Assembly (NCBI RefSeq): GCF_029382225.1
Contig: NZ_JARLTC010000008.1
Coordinates: forward strand, 248,001-312,000
DNA length: 64,000 nt
Origin: Spongiactinospora sp. TRM90649
GTDB taxonomy: Bacteria > Actinomycetota > Actinomycetes > Streptosporangiales > Streptosporangiaceae
Direction: 5' to 3'
Both the position numbers and the translations under genes were made by a program. Below, in pieces: positions 34,476-46,711 of this stretch (the first letter of the stretch is position 1; every line of letters begins with the position of its first letter). Below the pieces are notes generated by a model. It worked only from the letters and a program-made list of their open reading frames with translations, made no database searches and had not been told where the DNA came from.

Positions 34476-35974
34476 CGAGAACTCCTCAGCTCCGGGGCCT
34501 TGGCCAGCAGGGGTGCTCCCCAGCGGGATTCCAGGGCGCGCTCCACCGCGGCGCCGACGCGGTAGCAGCGGTCGTCGCCGAGGACGGGGGCCATGATCTG
34601 GAGGCCGACCGGCAGGCCGTCCTCGTCGGCGAGGCCGCAGGGGATGGAGATGGCCGCGTTGCCCGCCAGGTTGGCCGGGATGGTGCACAGGTCGGCCAGG
34701 TACATCGCCATGGGGTCGTCGACCCGTTCGCCGATGGGGAAGGCGGTGGTGGGCGTGGTGGGCGAGATCAGGACGTCTACCTGGTGGAAGGCCGCCTCGA
34801 AGTCGCGGGCGATCAGGGTGCGGACCTTCTGCGCCTGGCCGTAGTAGGCGTCGTAGTAGCCGCTGGACAGCGCGTAGGTGCCGAGCATGATGCGGCGCTT
34901 GACCTCGGAGCCGAAGCCGGCGGCCCGGGTGAGTGCCATGACCTCCTCGGCGCTGCGGGTGCCGTCGTCGCCGACCCGCAGGCCGTAGCGCATGGCGTCG
35001 AAGCGGGCCAGGTTGGAGGAGCACTCCGACGGCGCGATCAGGTAGTAGGCGGGCAGCGCCGTGGTGAACGACGGGCAGGACAGCTCGACGATCTTCGCGC
35101 CGAGCGACTCCAGCAGTTCGACCGTCTCGTGGAACCGGGCCGAGACGCCGGGCTGGAAGCCCTCGTTGTCCAGCTCCTTGACCACGCCGACGCGCAGCCC
35201 GGCGATGTCGCCGCGCCGGGCTGCCTCGACCACGCCGGGGACCGGCGCGTCGATGGAGGTGGAGTCCATCGGGTCGTGCCCGGAGAACGCCTCGTGCAGC
35301 AGCGCGGCGTCGAGCACGTTGCGGGCGAACGGGCCCGGCGTGTCGAGCGAGGAGGCGAACGCGATCACGCCGTATCTGGACGACCCGCCGTAGGTCGGCT
35401 TCACGCCCACGATGCCGGTGACGGCGGCGGGCTGCCGGATGGAGCCGCCGGTGTCGGTGCCGGTGGACAGCGGCGCGGCGTAGGCGGCCACGGCGGCGCT
35501 TGAGCCGCCGGAGGAGCCGCCGGGCACGCGGGTGAGGTCCCACGGGTTGCGGCTGCCGCCGTAGGCGGAGTTCTCGGTGGAGGAGCCCATCGCGAACTCA
35601 TCGAGGTTGGTCTTGCCCAGGATCACCAGCCCGGCCTCGCGCAGGCGGCGGGTCACCGTCGCGTCGTACGGCGGCAGCCAGCCCTCAAGGATCTTCGACC
35701 CGGCCGTGGTCGGCATGTCGCGGGTGGTGAAGACGTCCTTGTGCGCGATGGGCACGCCCGCCAGCGGACCGAGGGTCTCACCGGCCGCGCGCCGGTCGTC
35801 GATCGCCCGGGCCTGTTCGAGGGCCGCGTCGGTGGCGACGTGCAGGAAGGCGTGCAACTCGCCGTCCACCTGCTCGATGCGGTCGAGGTGGGCGCGGGTG
35901 ACCTCGGCGGCGGAGACCTCGCCCGCGGCCATCAGCTCGCCGAGTTCGGCGGCGCTCTTGCGGATCAGGCTCAT
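34472..35974 (-). CDS. gatA: Asp/Glu-tRNA amidotransferase subunit A
   Basis: 500 residues. Glutamine amidase of the GatCAB complex, amidase-signature family. Lys in PIAHKDVF (about residue 76) and the Ser-rich loop [33 protein letters not shown] supply the Ser-cisSer-Lys triad. Ammonia released from glutamine is channelled to GatB. The start ATG overlaps the gatC stop and its own stop overlaps the gatB start (both ATGA), showing tight translational coupling for a 1:1:1 complex. Confidence 0.97.
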   Translation of the reverse strand: MSLIRKSAAELGELMAAGEVSAAEVTRAHLDRIEQVDGELHAFLHVATDAALEQARAIDDRRAAGETLGPLAGVPIAHKDVFTTRDMPTTAGSKILEGWLPPYDATVTRRLREAGLVILGKTNLDEFAMGSSTENSAYGGSRNPWDLTRVPGGSSGGSSAAVAAYAAPLSTGTDTGGSIRQPAAVTGIVGVKPTYGGSSRYGVIAFASSLDTPGPFARNVLDAALLHEAFSGHDPMDSTSIDAPVPGVVEAARRGDIAGLRVGVVKELDNEGFQPGVSARFHETVELLESLGAKIVELSCPSFTTALPAYYLIAPSECSSNLARFDAMRYGLRVGDDGTRSAEEVMALTRAAGFGSEVKRRIMLGTYALSSGYYDAYYGQAQKVRTLIARDFEAAFHQVDVLISPTTPTTAFPIGERVDDPMAMYLADLCTIPANLAGNAAISIPCGLADEDGLPVGLQIMAPVLGDDRCYRVGAAVERALESRWGAPLLAKAPELRSSR

Positions 35975-36270
35975 GCCTCCTCCCCGAGGATGCGCGGGAC
36001 GCGGAATCGGTCGTCCTCGACGGCGGGGGCGCCGGACAGCGCCTGTTGGGGCGTGAGGCTGGGCCGCACCTCGTCGGGACGGTAGACGTTGGTGATCGGC
36101 AACGCGTGCGACGAGGGCGGAACGTCCTCGGCGGCGACCTCGCGCACCTTGGCGACAGCGGCGATGATGGCATCGAGCTGGGACGCGTAGTGGTCGAGCT
36201 CGTCATCGGAGAGCGCCAGCCGGGACAACCGCGCCAGGTGGGCGACCTCGTCGCGGGTTATAGCGGACAT
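35971..36270 (-). CDS. gatC: Asp/Glu-tRNA amidotransferase subunit C
   Basis: 99 residues. Small subunit that wraps and stabilises Gat[40 protein letters not shown], then the extended tail with [35 protein letters not shown]. First gene of the gatCAB operon. The ATG at 36270 gives the usual [15 protein letters not shown] start; an in-frame ATG at 36291 would add MKRVKRL and cannot be excluded. The ribosome site is weak for both. Confidence 0.93.
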   Translation of the reverse strand: MSAITRDEVAHLARLSRLALSDDELDHYASQLDAIIAAVAKVREVAAEDVPPSSHALPITNVYRPDEVRPSLTPQQALSGAPAVEDDRFRVPRILGEEA

Positions 36271-36370
36271 AAGTCGTTTAACCCGTTTCATGAATGGCGA
36301 TTGGACACAGCCATCCTAGGGGCAGTGACCAGCCGTGGCCGACCGGATAACCGCGAGGCGGGGCGGCGCC

Positions 36371-38557
36371 TCACCAGATGTCGGCCATGGCCAGGCCGTC
36401 GGTGAGCCCGTTGTTCAGCCCGGCCTTGGCGACGGCGGCCCGGGCGGGCTCACCGTCGGCGACGGGTTCGGCGACCCGCTCGGCCGCCGGGGCGGTGAAC
36501 ACGGCGGCCGGACCCTGCGCGGGGGCCAGCAGCGTACGGCGGCTGCGCAGCCACGCGGTGGCGTCGGCGGCCGGCATCGCCGCGCAGAACCACCAGCCCT
36601 GCCCGACGTCGCAGCCCATCTCCGACAGCCGCCTGCTGACCTCGTCGGTCTCCACCCCTTCGGCCACCGAGCGCAGGCCGAGCGAGCGCACCAGGTCGAT
36701 GATCGAGCGCACGATGCGCGCGGTGTCCTCGCAGGCGGGCTCGCCCAGGCGGCGCACGAACGAGGCGTCGATCTTCACCTCGGAGACGGCCATCCGCTGC
36801 AGCCGCACCAGCGAGGAGTAGCCGGTGCCGAAGTCGTCGAGGGCGAGCGGCACGCCGAGGTCGACCAGGGCGCGGATCATGTCGGCGGTGTAGGCCTGGT
36901 CGGTCATCAGGATCCGCTCGGTGACCTCAAGCTGGATGGCGGTGGGGGGCAGGCCGTACCGGCCGAGACCGGCGGCCAGGCGCTCGGGCAGGCCGCTGTC
37001 CAGCAGGTCGCGGGCCGAGACGTTGACCGAGACCTGCACCCTGAGCCCGGTGTCCCACCACTGCGCGGCCTGCTTCAGCGCCGCGTCGATGACGTACTGG
37101 GTGAGCTGCCGCATCAGGTACGACTGTTCGGCGAGCGGGACGAAGTCCGCCGGGGAGATCAGCCCCCGGGTCGGGTGCGACCAGCGCAGCAGGGCCTCCA
37201 CGCCGACGACCCGGCCGGTGCCCAGGCCGATCTTGGGCTGGTAGTGCAAGGTCAGCTCGCCGGAGTCGAGGCCGCGCCGCAGGTCGCCGAGCAGCAGCAG
37301 GCGCTCGGGCGAGTTGCGGTCGCGGTCGGCCACGTAGGTCTCGACCCCGGTGCGCCCCTCCTTCGCCAGGTACATCGCCACGTCGGCGCGTTGCAGCAGG
37401 AGCTGGAAGTCGGGCGCGTGGTCGGGGTGCAGGGCGATGCCGACGGAGGCGTCGAGGTCGAAGGTCATGCCCTCCAGCCGCACCGGCTCGGTGAGCGCGA
37501 CCCGCAGCCGCGCGGCGACCTCCCGCGCGGCGGCGGCGTCCCTGATCGACGGCAGCAGCACCGCGAACTCGTCGCCGCCGAGCCGCGCCACCACGTCGCC
37601 GGGCCGCACGCTGTGGGTGAGGCGGTGGGCGACGATCTGCAGCAGGCGGTCGCCGACCGGGTGCCCGAGCGTGTCGTTGACCTCCTTGAACCGGTCGAGG
37701 TCGAGCAGGAACAGGCCGACCCGTTCCTCGCCGCGCGCCTCGGCGATGGCCTCCTCGGTGCGCAGCAGCAGCAGTTTGCGGTTGGGCAGGCCGGTCAGGC
37801 CGTCGTGCAGGGCCTGGTGGTCGCGGCGCATCGACATGGAGGCGGTGAAGTAGACCGCGACCAGCGGCGCGACGAACAGCGGGACCAGCGCGGGCGTGTG
37901 GGTCATCACGACCACCACCAGCGGGGCCAGCCCGAGCAGCCCGGCGTAGACGAGCGCCTGGTGGCCGATGGTGGCCCTGATCACGCGCAGCACCGAACGC
38001 CGCTCGTGGAGGGAGACGGCCCAGCAGACCAGCATGGCGCGGGCCAGGAAGTAGGCGGCGGCGGCGACGGCGATCACGCCCAGGTCGCCCCCGGTGGGCA
38101 CGTAGGGGGCCATCGGGCCGGGGTGGATGCCGAAGGTGGTCAGCACCACGGCGGCGGCCGTGCCGGCCAGCGTCACCTGCGCGATGTTGAACATCACGCG
38201 GTGCCAGGCCTTGCGGGTGACCACGCCGTTGACCAGGACGGCGACGGCGTGCAGCAGCATCGCGACCGGCAGGCCGTAGTGCAGCAGCACCGCGAAGGTG
38301 AACATCACCGACGGGTACGTCCCGTTGACCACCGAGGAGGAGGAGACCACGACGGGCCGCAGCTCGCCGAGCACGACCAGGGCGCTGAGCACCCAGAACA
38401 GCGGCACGCCGGTGAGCCCCAGCGGCTCCGCGGGTTCGAGCAGCGCCAGGGCCACGGCCAGCGTGGTGAAGCCGATCGTGGTGACGGCCGCCAGGTAGGC
38501 CCACAGCGGTGAGCCGACGCGGGGTCCGGTGTCGCGTGTATCGGTCGGGTCGGTCAT
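36371..38557 (-). CDS. Membrane GGDEF-EAL protein
   Basis: 728 residues. About seven or eight membrane segments (~15-245) form a sensor module without PAS. GGDEF (~255-420) has LGGDEF intact. EAL (~430-680) has VEALLRW, NVSARDL, LDDFGTGYSS, VKIDASF and SVAEGVE. A 45-residue Ala/Pro-rich tail follows. It may make and degrade cyclic-di-GMP, and it resembles the Streptomyces membrane GGDEF-EAL proteins that control development. The ATG at 38557 gives MTDPTDTRDTG before the first helix; a 36-residue upstream extension has non-coding base use. Confidence 0.87.
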   Translation of the reverse strand: MTDPTDTRDTGPRVGSPLWAYLAAVTTIGFTTLAVALALLEPAEPLGLTGVPLFWVLSALVVLGELRPVVVSSSSVVNGTYPSVMFTFAVLLHYGLPVAMLLHAVAVLVNGVVTRKAWHRVMFNIAQVTLAGTAAAVVLTTFGIHPGPMAPYVPTGGDLGVIAVAAAAYFLARAMLVCWAVSLHERRSVLRVIRATIGHQALVYAGLLGLAPLVVVVMTHTPALVPLFVAPLVAVYFTASMSMRRDHQALHDGLTGLPNRKLLLLRTEEAIAEARGEERVGLFLLDLDRFKEVNDTLGHPVGDRLLQIVAHRLTHSVRPGDVVARLGGDEFAVLLPSIRDAAAAREVAARLRVALTEPVRLEGMTFDLDASVGIALHPDHAPDFQLLLQRADVAMYLAKEGRTGVETYVADRDRNSPERLLLLGDLRRGLDSGELTLHYQPKIGLGTGRVVGVEALLRWSHPTRGLISPADFVPLAEQSYLMRQLTQYVIDAALKQAAQWWDTGLRVQVSVNVSARDLLDSGLPERLAAGLGRYGLPPTAIQLEVTERILMTDQAYTADMIRALVDLGVPLALDDFGTGYSSLVRLQRMAVSEVKIDASFVRRLGEPACEDTARIVRSIIDLVRSLGLRSVAEGVETDEVSRRLSEMGCDVGQGWWFCAAMPAADATAWLRSRRTLLAPAQGPAAVFTAPAAERVAEPVADGEPARAAVAKAGLNNGLTDGLAMADIW

Positions 38558-39071
38558 GAGTAACGAAACCCCCAGGAGGTCACTATGGGAGGGTACGACC
38601 TCTGGGCCACTTCGCGAAACCGGCTGCGTACGGTGAGTCACGGGTGTTTTTGACCTGGATGTCACTGTTTGCGCATATCCCGCCCACAGAGAGCGAGATT
38701 TACCCGGATCCCGTCACGTACTGGCTGCGCTGCGTGACTGATATTTCGGAAATTTCGTCTACCTATTTCGGGCGTCGCCATAAGTTTCGGCAGTGCCCGC
38801 CGTGCCGGCGGAGGATATGGGGACCCGCCGCCTTCGCCCCTGCACCGTCTCCGGTGGAGCGTCGATCACGATCTCGCGATGGATGGAAGCGATCTCTGTC
38901 TCCTGTCCGCTCGATGACCGTCGCGGGGTTCCCGCCCGGCGGCGAGATGGGATGGCGGTCCCACAAGTCCTGCGCCCCCGAAACGCATGATGGTCACCAT
39001 AACTCCCCGCCGCGACATTTATGGGGCAAAGCGGAGACAGAGCCGCGATAGCGAGAATTGCCCCGCTATTA
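38558..39071. other. Intergenic region without a convincing gene
   Basis: About 510 bases of noticeably lower GC between two minus-strand genes. It should hold the promoter of the GGDEF-EAL gene. A 135-residue plus-strand frame (38644-39051) has no coding-type base use and no domain, so I do not call it. No tRNA or riboswitch pattern was seen. Confidence 0.5.
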
Positions 39072-39094
39072 CCACCCGTCCCAAAAGGGGTGGG

Positions 39095-39095
<1 letters not shown>
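39072..39095 (-). terminator. ligA terminator
   Basis: Imperfect hairpin of ACCC-GT-CCC and GGGG-TGGGT arms around an AAAA loop, directly at the ligA stop codon (39095-39097). Confidence 0.5.
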
Positions 39096-41383
<2,288 letters not shown>

Positions 41384-42391
41384 CTACTCTCCGGGGTCTT
41401 CGCGGAGTACGACGGCCGACTCGCGGCACTTGGCCAGCGCCGCCCTGGCATAGCGCGGCGAGGCCCCGGCCAGCCCGCACGCGGGGGTCAGCACGACCTG
41501 GGAGGCCAGCGTCGAGGAGGGGAACCCCAGCCGCCGCCACAGCTCCCTGGCGGGCTTGGCCACCACGCCCACATCGAGCAGGCGGGTGTCGGTGCCGGGG
41601 ACCACGCCCAGGAACAGCGCGGTGCCGGCCTCCACGGCCTCGCCGATCTCGTCCTCGTCGCGCCGCCGCAGCAGCGCGGCGTCGAGCGAGACGCCGCGCG
41701 CCCCGGCCCGCCGCAGGACGCCGAGAGGCACCCGCGGCGCGCAGCAGTGCACGATCGGGAAGTCTCCGGCGGCCGCCAGCACCGTCGCCAGGCGCTGCAC
41801 GGCGATCTCGGGCTCGACGGCGGGCAGCCGGGCGAAGCCGGAGGCGCTGGGGACCGTACCGGCCAGGACCCCCGGCAGGCCCGGCTCGTCGAGCTGCACG
41901 ATCACCGTGGTCACCCCGGGCACCCGCGTGCGGACGTCGGCCACGTGCGCGGCCACGCCCTCGGCCAGCGACTCGGAGAGATCGCGCACCGCCCCCTGGT
42001 CGGCCAGGATCTTGTCGCCGTAGCGCAGCTCGACCGACGCGGCCAGCGTCCATGGTCCGCACACCTGGACCTTCAGCGGCCCCACGTAGCCCTGCGCGGC
42101 CTCCTCCATGCCGTCGAGATCTCTGATCAGATGGTCGCGCGCCCTGCGGGCGTCGCGCCCCGGCCGGTCGGCGACCCGCCACCCGGACGGCTGCACCTCC
42201 ACCGGCAGCTCGACCAGCATCGACGCGCCCCGGCCGACCATGTCGGCGCCGACCCCGCGCTCGGGCAGTTCAGGCAGGTACGGCAGCGCGGGCAGTTCAC
42301 CGAAGACCACCCGCATCGCCTCCAGGTGATCCTCGCCCGGATGCGACCCCACACCGGTCGCCGTGGCCTCGTTCCAGGGATAGTCGCTCAC
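41384..42391 (-). CDS. MetE-like (cobalamin-independent methionine synthase) family protein
   Basis: 335 residues, single (beta/alpha)8 barrel of the UROD/MetE superfamily. Starts SDYPWNEATATGVGSHPGEDHLEAMRVVFGELPALPYLPELPERG; later PIVHCCAPRVPLGVLRRAG and the C-terminal LTPACGLAGASPRYARAALAK, which carry the zinc-ligand His-Cys and Cys of the family. It is far shorter than true MetE (about 750 residues), so methionine synthesis is uncertain. It corresponds to Rv3015c, which also follows ligA in M. tuberculosis. GTG start at 42391 with a -10-like TACGCT seven bases upstream; likely leaderless. Confidence 0.85.
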   Translation of the reverse strand: MSDYPWNEATATGVGSHPGEDHLEAMRVVFGELPALPYLPELPERGVGADMVGRGASMLVELPVEVQPSGWRVADRPGRDARRARDHLIRDLDGMEEAAQGYVGPLKVQVCGPWTLAASVELRYGDKILADQGAVRDLSESLAEGVAAHVADVRTRVPGVTTVIVQLDEPGLPGVLAGTVPSASGFARLPAVEPEIAVQRLATVLAAAGDFPIVHCCAPRVPLGVLRRAGARGVSLDAALLRRRDEDEIGEAVEAGTALFLGVVPGTDTRLLDVGVVAKPARELWRRLGFPSSTLASQVVLTPACGLAGASPRYARAALAKCRESAVVLREDPGE

Positions 42392-42410
42392 GGCAGCTAG
42401 CGTAGGCCCC
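42392..42410. promoter_or_regulatory. Symmetric divergent leaderless promoter
   Basis: Only 19 bases separate two divergent start codons. TAGCGT (42398-42403, plus) and TACGCT (42404-42399, minus) share the same bases, TAGCGTA. Each -10-like hexamer is exactly seven bases from its start codon (ATG 42411, GTG 42391). Neither gene has a ribosome site. Confidence 0.55.
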
Positions 42411-43055
42411 ATGGAACTAACGAAGTTCGGCCACGCGTGCGTGCGTCTGGAGAAGGATGGCAAGATCCTGGTCATCGACCCGGGGGCGTTCAGCGAGGAG
42501 TCGGCCCTCGACGCCGCCGACGCCGTCCTCATCACCCATGAGCACTTCGACCACATGGAACCCGAGCGGCTCCGCGCGGCGGCCCGCGCCAACCCCGAGC
42601 TGACCATCTGGACGTGCGACGCCGTCGCCGGGCAGCTCTCCGAGGCGGAGGTCCCGGCGAAGATCCAGGCGGTGCGCCACGGCGACGCCTTCGAGACCGC
42701 GGGCTTCCGGGTGCGGGCGGTGGGCGAGCTGCACGCCGTCAACCACCCCGACGTGCCGCAGGTGCAGAACGTCGGGTTCTTCGTGGACGACGCGGTCTTC
42801 TACCCGGGCGACGCGCTCACCCCGCCGGGGGCCGACGTGCACACGCTGCTCGTGCCGACGGGCGCGCCGTGGCTGAAGCTGGCGGAGATGATCAACTATC
42901 TGCGGCAGGTCCGCCCCGAGCACGCGTATTCCACGCACGACGCGCTCTACAGCGAGGTCGGCCTGAAACTGGTGGACAACTGGCTGGGCATGGAGGCCGA
43001 CAAGCAGAAGGCCGACCTACGGCGGCTGGAGCTCGGCGACAGCGTGACCGTCTAG
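42411..43055 (+). CDS. MBL-fold metal-dependent hydrolase (UlaG-like)
   Basis: 214 residues. Metallo-beta-lactamase fold with MELTKFGHACVRLEKDGKILVIDPG, the metal motif THEHFDHMEPERL (HxHxDH; about residues 43-48), and later metal ligands in ELHAVNH and VFYPGDAL. This short form is like UlaG lactonases and other general hydrolases; the substrate is unknown. It is divergent from the MetE-like gene through a 19-base spacer and probably transcribed leaderless. Confidence 0.9.
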   Translation: MELTKFGHACVRLEKDGKILVIDPGAFSEESALDAADAVLITHEHFDHMEPERLRAAARANPELTIWTCDAVAGQLSEAEVPAKIQAVRHGDAFETAGFRVRAVGELHAVNHPDVPQVQNVGFFVDDAVFYPGDALTPPGADVHTLLVPTGAPWLKLAEMINYLRQVRPEHAYSTHDALYSEVGLKLVDNWLGMEADKQKADLRRLELGDSVTV

Positions 43056-43075
43056 GGGCTTCCGGAAGGCGGGCC

Positions 43076-44158
43076 TCAGAGGGCGGAGGAGATCGTCGCC
43101 GAGCCGATCACGGTGTCGCCGTCGTAGAGCACCGCCGTCTGGCCGGGGGCGACGCCCGTGGCCGGGGTGTCCAGCTCGACGTGCAGCGTGTCGCCGGAGA
43201 CCTGGGCGCGGCAGCCGTACACCTCGCCGTGCGCGCGGAGCTGGACCGTACTCGCCCGGGCCGCCCCGGCGGGCTCGCGGGGCGTCTCGGGGCCGTTCCA
43301 CACAGGGCGCTCGCAGGCGATCGAAGAGACCCGCAGCGCCTCGCGCGGCCCCACGGTGACCGTGTTGGAGACCGGCTCGATCGACAGCACGTAACGCGGG
43401 CGGCCGTCGCCGGAGGGCCGGTCGATGCCCAGGCCCCTGCGCTGGCCGACGGTGTAGGCGTAGGCACCGCTGTGGGCGCCTACGACCTGCCCGGTCAGGG
43501 CGTCCACGATGGGGCCCTCGGCGGTGCCCAGGCGCTCGGCCAGGAAGCCCCGCGTGTCGCCGTCGGCGATGAAGCAGATGTCGTGGCTGTCGGGCTTGTC
43601 GGCCACGGTCAGGCCGCGCTCGGCGGCCTCGGCCCGCACCTCGGTCTTGGTGGAGTCGCCCAGCGGGAACATGGCGTGCCGGAGCTGCTCCCTGGTCAGG
43701 ACGGCCAGCACGTACGACTGGTCCTTGCCGTCGTCCACGCTGCGCCGCAGCACGCCGTCGGCGAGACGGGCGTGGTGCCCGGTGACGACGGCGTCGAAGC
43801 CGAGCGCGAGTGCCCGGTCGAGCACGGCGGCGAACTTGATCTTCTCGTTGCAGCGCACGCAGGGGTTGGGGGTACGGCCGGCGGCGTACTCGCTCACGAA
43901 GTCGTCCACGACGTCGCGGTGGAAGCGCTCGGCCATGTCCCAGATGTAGAAGGGGATCCCGATCACGTCGGCGGCCCTGCGGGCGTCGCGGGAGTCCTCC
44001 ACCGTGCAACAGCCCCGCGCCCCGGTGCGGTACGACTGCGGATTGGCGGAAAGCGCCAGGTGCACACCGGTGACGTCATGCCCGGCCTGCGCCGCACGCG
44101 CGGCGGCCACCGCCGAATCGACACCGCCCGACATGGCGGCAAGCACACGAAGTCCCAT
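43076..44158 (-). CDS. mnmA: tRNA-specific 2-thiouridylase
   Basis: 360 residues. Adenylates U34 of tRNA Lys/Glu/Gln and inserts sulfur, taking persulfide from a cysteine desulfurase. PP-loop [20 protein letters not shown] at the N-terminus; catalytic cysteines in [12 protein letters not shown] (~100) and SHDICFI (~190); tRNA-binding central region; C-terminal barrel ([23 protein letters not shown]). The first family cysteine region is followed by [18 protein letters not shown], typical of the actinobacterial type. The ATG at 44158 is the only start compatible with the PP-loop. The desulfurase gene lies 1.3 kb upstream, separated by a DUF695 gene. Confidence 0.96.
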   Translation of the reverse strand: MGLRVLAAMSGGVDSAVAAARAAQAGHDVTGVHLALSANPQSYRTGARGCCTVEDSRDARRAADVIGIPFYIWDMAERFHRDVVDDFVSEYAAGRTPNPCVRCNEKIKFAAVLDRALALGFDAVVTGHHARLADGVLRRSVDDGKDQSYVLAVLTREQLRHAMFPLGDSTKTEVRAEAAERGLTVADKPDSHDICFIADGDTRGFLAERLGTAEGPIVDALTGQVVGAHSGAYAYTVGQRRGLGIDRPSGDGRPRYVLSIEPVSNTVTVGPREALRVSSIACERPVWNGPETPREPAGAARASTVQLRAHGEVYGCRAQVSGDTLHVELDTPATGVAPGQTAVLYDGDTVIGSATISSAL

Positions 44159-44228
44159 AACACCATCGAGCGTACCCGCCCGATCCCCACCCCCGCCCCC
44201 CAAGGGTCCCGCCCTCCAACGAGCAGGA

Positions 44229-44285
44229 CGGGAAGAACCCCGGTCACCAGCGGGTGAGCCGCGACGCGCCGGCGTCGCATGCAAA
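44229..44285. repeat. 57-bp direct repeat, copy 1
   Basis: Identical 57-bp element, beginning CGGGAAGAACCCCGGTCACC and ending GCGTCGCATGCAAA, repeated at 44352-44408 (123-base period). Located in the intergenic region between mnmA and the DUF695 gene. Confidence 0.95.
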
Positions 44286-44351
44286 CCGCGAACCCGCGCC
44301 GGGGTTCTGGACCGGGGAGCGAAGGAGCGAGGCACGAGCGGATGAGCGAGT

Positions 44352-44408
44352 CGGGAAGAACCCCGGTCACCAGCGGGTGAGCCGCGACGCGCCGGCGTCG
44401 CATGCAAA
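44352..44408. repeat. 57-bp direct repeat, copy 2
   Basis: Second identical copy, 17 bases before the DUF695 gene start. The 66 bases between copies hold a short AGGAGCGA/ACGAGCGGATGAGCGAG purine-rich run. There are no terminal inverted repeats or ORF, so it is a repeat element of unknown type. Confidence 0.95.
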
Positions 44409-44425
44409 GCGGATAGGCTCCCTCC

Positions 44426-45475
44426 ATGCGATTGTTCGGCCGCAAGGGCGAGGAGTCCGAGTCCGGATCCGATCGTTCCAAGGCGATCGGCGAATTCTGG
44501 GACTGGTGGCACGCGGCTCGTCCTGAGCTCGACGCGCTGCTGGTGGCAGGCGACTCGGAGAAGCTGGCGGAGCGGATCGCGCCCGCCGTGACGGCGGTGC
44601 ATCCGGGGCTGGTGTGGGAGATCGCCCCCGGACGGCACGCCGAGCAGGCGCTCGTGGTCACGGCGGCGGGCGACCCCGAGGTGCGCCCGGTGGCGCACCG
44701 CTGGGCCAGGGCCGCGCCGAAGCCCGACGAGCGGTGGGAGTTCCATCCCTCCCGGCAGGCCAACCCGGAGGCCGCCGGGCTGTCCGTCGACGTCGGCGGC
44801 TACGAGTTCGACTTCGACAAGCTGACGATGGGCCTGCACGTCCCGCGCGGCAAGCCGAGGGTCGATGTCACCGCCTACCACCCGATCTTCACCCTGCTCG
44901 ACGAGGAGACCCGCCTGGAGGCCACCCTCCTGGCGCTGGACTGGCTGCTCGGCGAGGACGACGTGGCCCGCTGGGTGGGCGAGATCCGTCCGGCGGCGTT
45001 CCAGCCGATCGACGCGGTGGCCGCCGTGCACCTGCCGAGCGTGGTGGCCGACGTGGCCGCCGAGTTCGACGAGGAGCAGTGGGCGCTGATGGAGGGCCGC
45101 ACGGCCGACGGCGCCAAGCTGATCGCCACGGTCCGCTACCCGCTGCGCCAGGTCGATCATCCGCTGTTCGACCGGCACGTCGCGATCGGCCTGCCGTACG
45201 CGCACCGCGACGCCGACGGGCTGCCTGAGGGCGAGTCGCTGGCCGCGCTGCGCGGGTTCGAGGAGCGCCTGGCGGAAGCGCTGGCCGAGCGCCCGGCCGT
45301 CGTGGCCGCGCACGTGACCGCGGGCGGGCAGCGCGAGGTGCACATCTACACCGACTCCGAGAGCGACGTGGCCGAGCGCGCCGGTGAGCTGGTGAGTTCG
45401 TGGAAGGAGGGCACGGCCGAGATCGAGGTGGACGACGACCCGGGCTGGGCCGCCGTCGCCCCGTTCCTGTCCTGA
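44426..45475 (+). CDS. DUF695 domain-containing protein
   Basis: 349 residues, soluble and acidic. The N-terminal two-thirds is a conserved actinobacterial region of unknown function ([42 protein letters not shown]). The C-terminal ~110 residues match DUF695 ([39 protein letters not shown], then WAAVAPFL). No catalytic motif is recognisable. It lies between the convergent-strand mnmA and cysteine desulfurase genes. A -10-like TAGGCT lies six bases before the ATG, suggesting a leaderless transcript. The 57-bp repeat abuts its promoter. Confidence 0.75.
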   Translation: MRLFGRKGEESESGSDRSKAIGEFWDWWHAARPELDALLVAGDSEKLAERIAPAVTAVHPGLVWEIAPGRHAEQALVVTAAGDPEVRPVAHRWARAAPKPDERWEFHPSRQANPEAAGLSVDVGGYEFDFDKLTMGLHVPRGKPRVDVTAYHPIFTLLDEETRLEATLLALDWLLGEDDVARWVGEIRPAAFQPIDAVAAVHLPSVVADVAAEFDEEQWALMEGRTADGAKLIATVRYPLRQVDHPLFDRHVAIGLPYAHRDADGLPEGESLAALRGFEERLAEALAERPAVVAAHVTAGGQREVHIYTDSESDVAERAGELVSSWKEGTAEIEVDDDPGWAAVAPFLS

Positions 45476-45500
45476 CCGCTCCGGCCTGGCGGGCTGGGCG

Positions 45501-46667
45501 TCAGCTCAGCCCGGCGCGGCGGGCTCGTTCCACCACGGGGGCGATGACCTCGGCCAGGCGGTCGACGTCGGCCTCGGTGGAGGTGTGGCCGAGCGTGAAG
45601 CGCAGCGAGCCGCGCGCGGCCGGTGCGCCGGTGCCCATGGCCAGCAGCACGTGCGACGGCTGCGCCACGCCCGCCGAGCAGGCCGAGCCGGTGGAGCACT
45701 CGACGCCCTTGGCGTCGAGGAGCATGAGCAGCGCGTCTCCTTCGCAGCCGGGGAAGGAGAAGTGGGCGTTGCCGGGCAGGCGGTCGTCGGGGTCGCCGTT
45801 CAGCACCACGTCGGGGACGGCCGCGCGCACCCGTCTGATCAGCTCGTCGCGCAGCTCGGTCAGCCGCTTGGCCTCTTCCTCCTGACCCGCCACGGCGGCG
45901 GTCACAGCGGCGGCGAGTCCGGCGATGGCCGGGGCGTCGAGCGTGCCGGAGCGCACGTCGCGCTCCTGCCCGCCGCCGTGCAGCACGGGGACGGGGTCGA
46001 TGCCCCTGGCCAGTAACAGCGCGCCGACGCCGATCGGACCGCCCACCTTGTGCCCGGACAGCGTGAGGGCGTCGGCTCCTGAGCCGGAGAACGACACGGG
46101 GAGCTGGCCGATGGCCTGCACGGCGTCGGTGTGCAGCGGGACGCCGTGGTCGTGGGCGATGGCCCCGAGCACCCGGAGCGGCTGGATCGTCCCTACCTCG
46201 TTGTTGGCCCACATGACGCTGACCATGGCGACGCTCGCGGGATCGCGCTCGATGGCGGCGCGCAGCGTGTCGGGGTGGACCCGGCCCAGCGCGTCGACCT
46301 CCAGGAGTTCCACCCTGGCCCCCTGGCGCTCGGCGAGCCATTGGGCGCCGTCGAGCACCGCGTGGTGCTCGACCGCGCTGAGCAGGACGCGGTCGGCGCC
46401 GGTGGCGGCCTTGCGGGCCCAGTACAGGCCCTTGACGGCGAGGTTGTCGGCCTCGGTGCCGCCGGCGGTGAAGACGATCTCGCTGGGTCGCGCGCCCAGG
46501 GAGTGCGCGATGGCCTCCCGGGACTCCTCGACGACCCGGCGGACGCGCCGCCCGGCGGCGTGCAGTGACGAGGCGTTGCCGACCTGCCCAAGCTGCTCGG
46601 TCATCGCCGCGATCGCTTCGGGTCGCATCGGCGTGGTCGCCGCGTGGTCGAGATAGGCCAGATGCAC
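45501..46667 (-). CDS. Cysteine desulfurase (NifS/IscS family)
   Basis: 388 residues. PLP enzyme that takes sulfur from cysteine as an enzyme persulfide for thiolation and Fe-S assembly. [18 protein letters not shown] at the N-terminus, AVEHHAVL (PLP-stacking His), PLP-lysine in [13 protein letters not shown] (about residue 200), and the catalytic cysteine on the short loop [20 protein letters not shown] (~325). Nearby mnmA makes tRNA 2-thiolation its likely main use; it corresponds to Rv3025c (iscS). GTG start at 46667; TACTCT lies seven bases upstream, so the transcript is probably leaderless. Confidence 0.95.
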   Translation of the reverse strand: MHLAYLDHAATTPMRPEAIAAMTEQLGQVGNASSLHAAGRRVRRVVEESREAIAHSLGARPSEIVFTAGGTEADNLAVKGLYWARKAATGADRVLLSAVEHHAVLDGAQWLAERQGARVELLEVDALGRVHPDTLRAAIERDPASVAMVSVMWANNEVGTIQPLRVLGAIAHDHGVPLHTDAVQAIGQLPVSFSGSGADALTLSGHKVGGPIGVGALLLARGIDPVPVLHGGGQERDVRSGTLDAPAIAGLAAAVTAAVAGQEEEAKRLTELRDELIRRVRAAVPDVVLNGDPDDRLPGNAHFSFPGCEGDALLMLLDAKGVECSTGSACSAGVAQPSHVLLAMGTGAPAARGSLRFTLGHTSTEADVDRLAEVIAPVVERARRAGLS

Positions 46668-46711
46668 GATCCCAAGAGTAGCCGCGAAGAGCCGTAGGTT
46701 AACTGCCGGGT

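Noticed and set aside
34472..35543. Extension of gatB upstream through gatA in another frame
   Set aside because: GatB begins at the ATG overlapping the gatA stop; the upstream frame is a shadow of gatA.
36335..38512. 725-codon plus-strand ORF opposite the GGDEF-EAL gene
   Set aside because: The minus strand has intact GGDEF and EAL motifs; the plus-strand product is a repetitive His/Gly/Glu shadow. The same applies to similar long antisense frames at 4133-5779, 25727-27034, 15654-17984 and 18012-20591.
38644..39051. 135-codon plus-strand ORF in the intergenic region before ligA
   Set aside because: No third-position GC bias, no ribosome site and no domain; left as intergenic.
44229..44408. 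Possible CRISPR-like repeat pair
   Set aside because: Only two 57-bp copies, no regular spacer series and no cas genes.
43076..45343. 755-codon minus-strand frame running through mnmA and the DUF695 region
   Set aside because: Only the last 360 codons are mnmA, which begins at its PP-loop (44158). The upstream part is the reverse of the DUF695 gene plus the 57-bp repeats.
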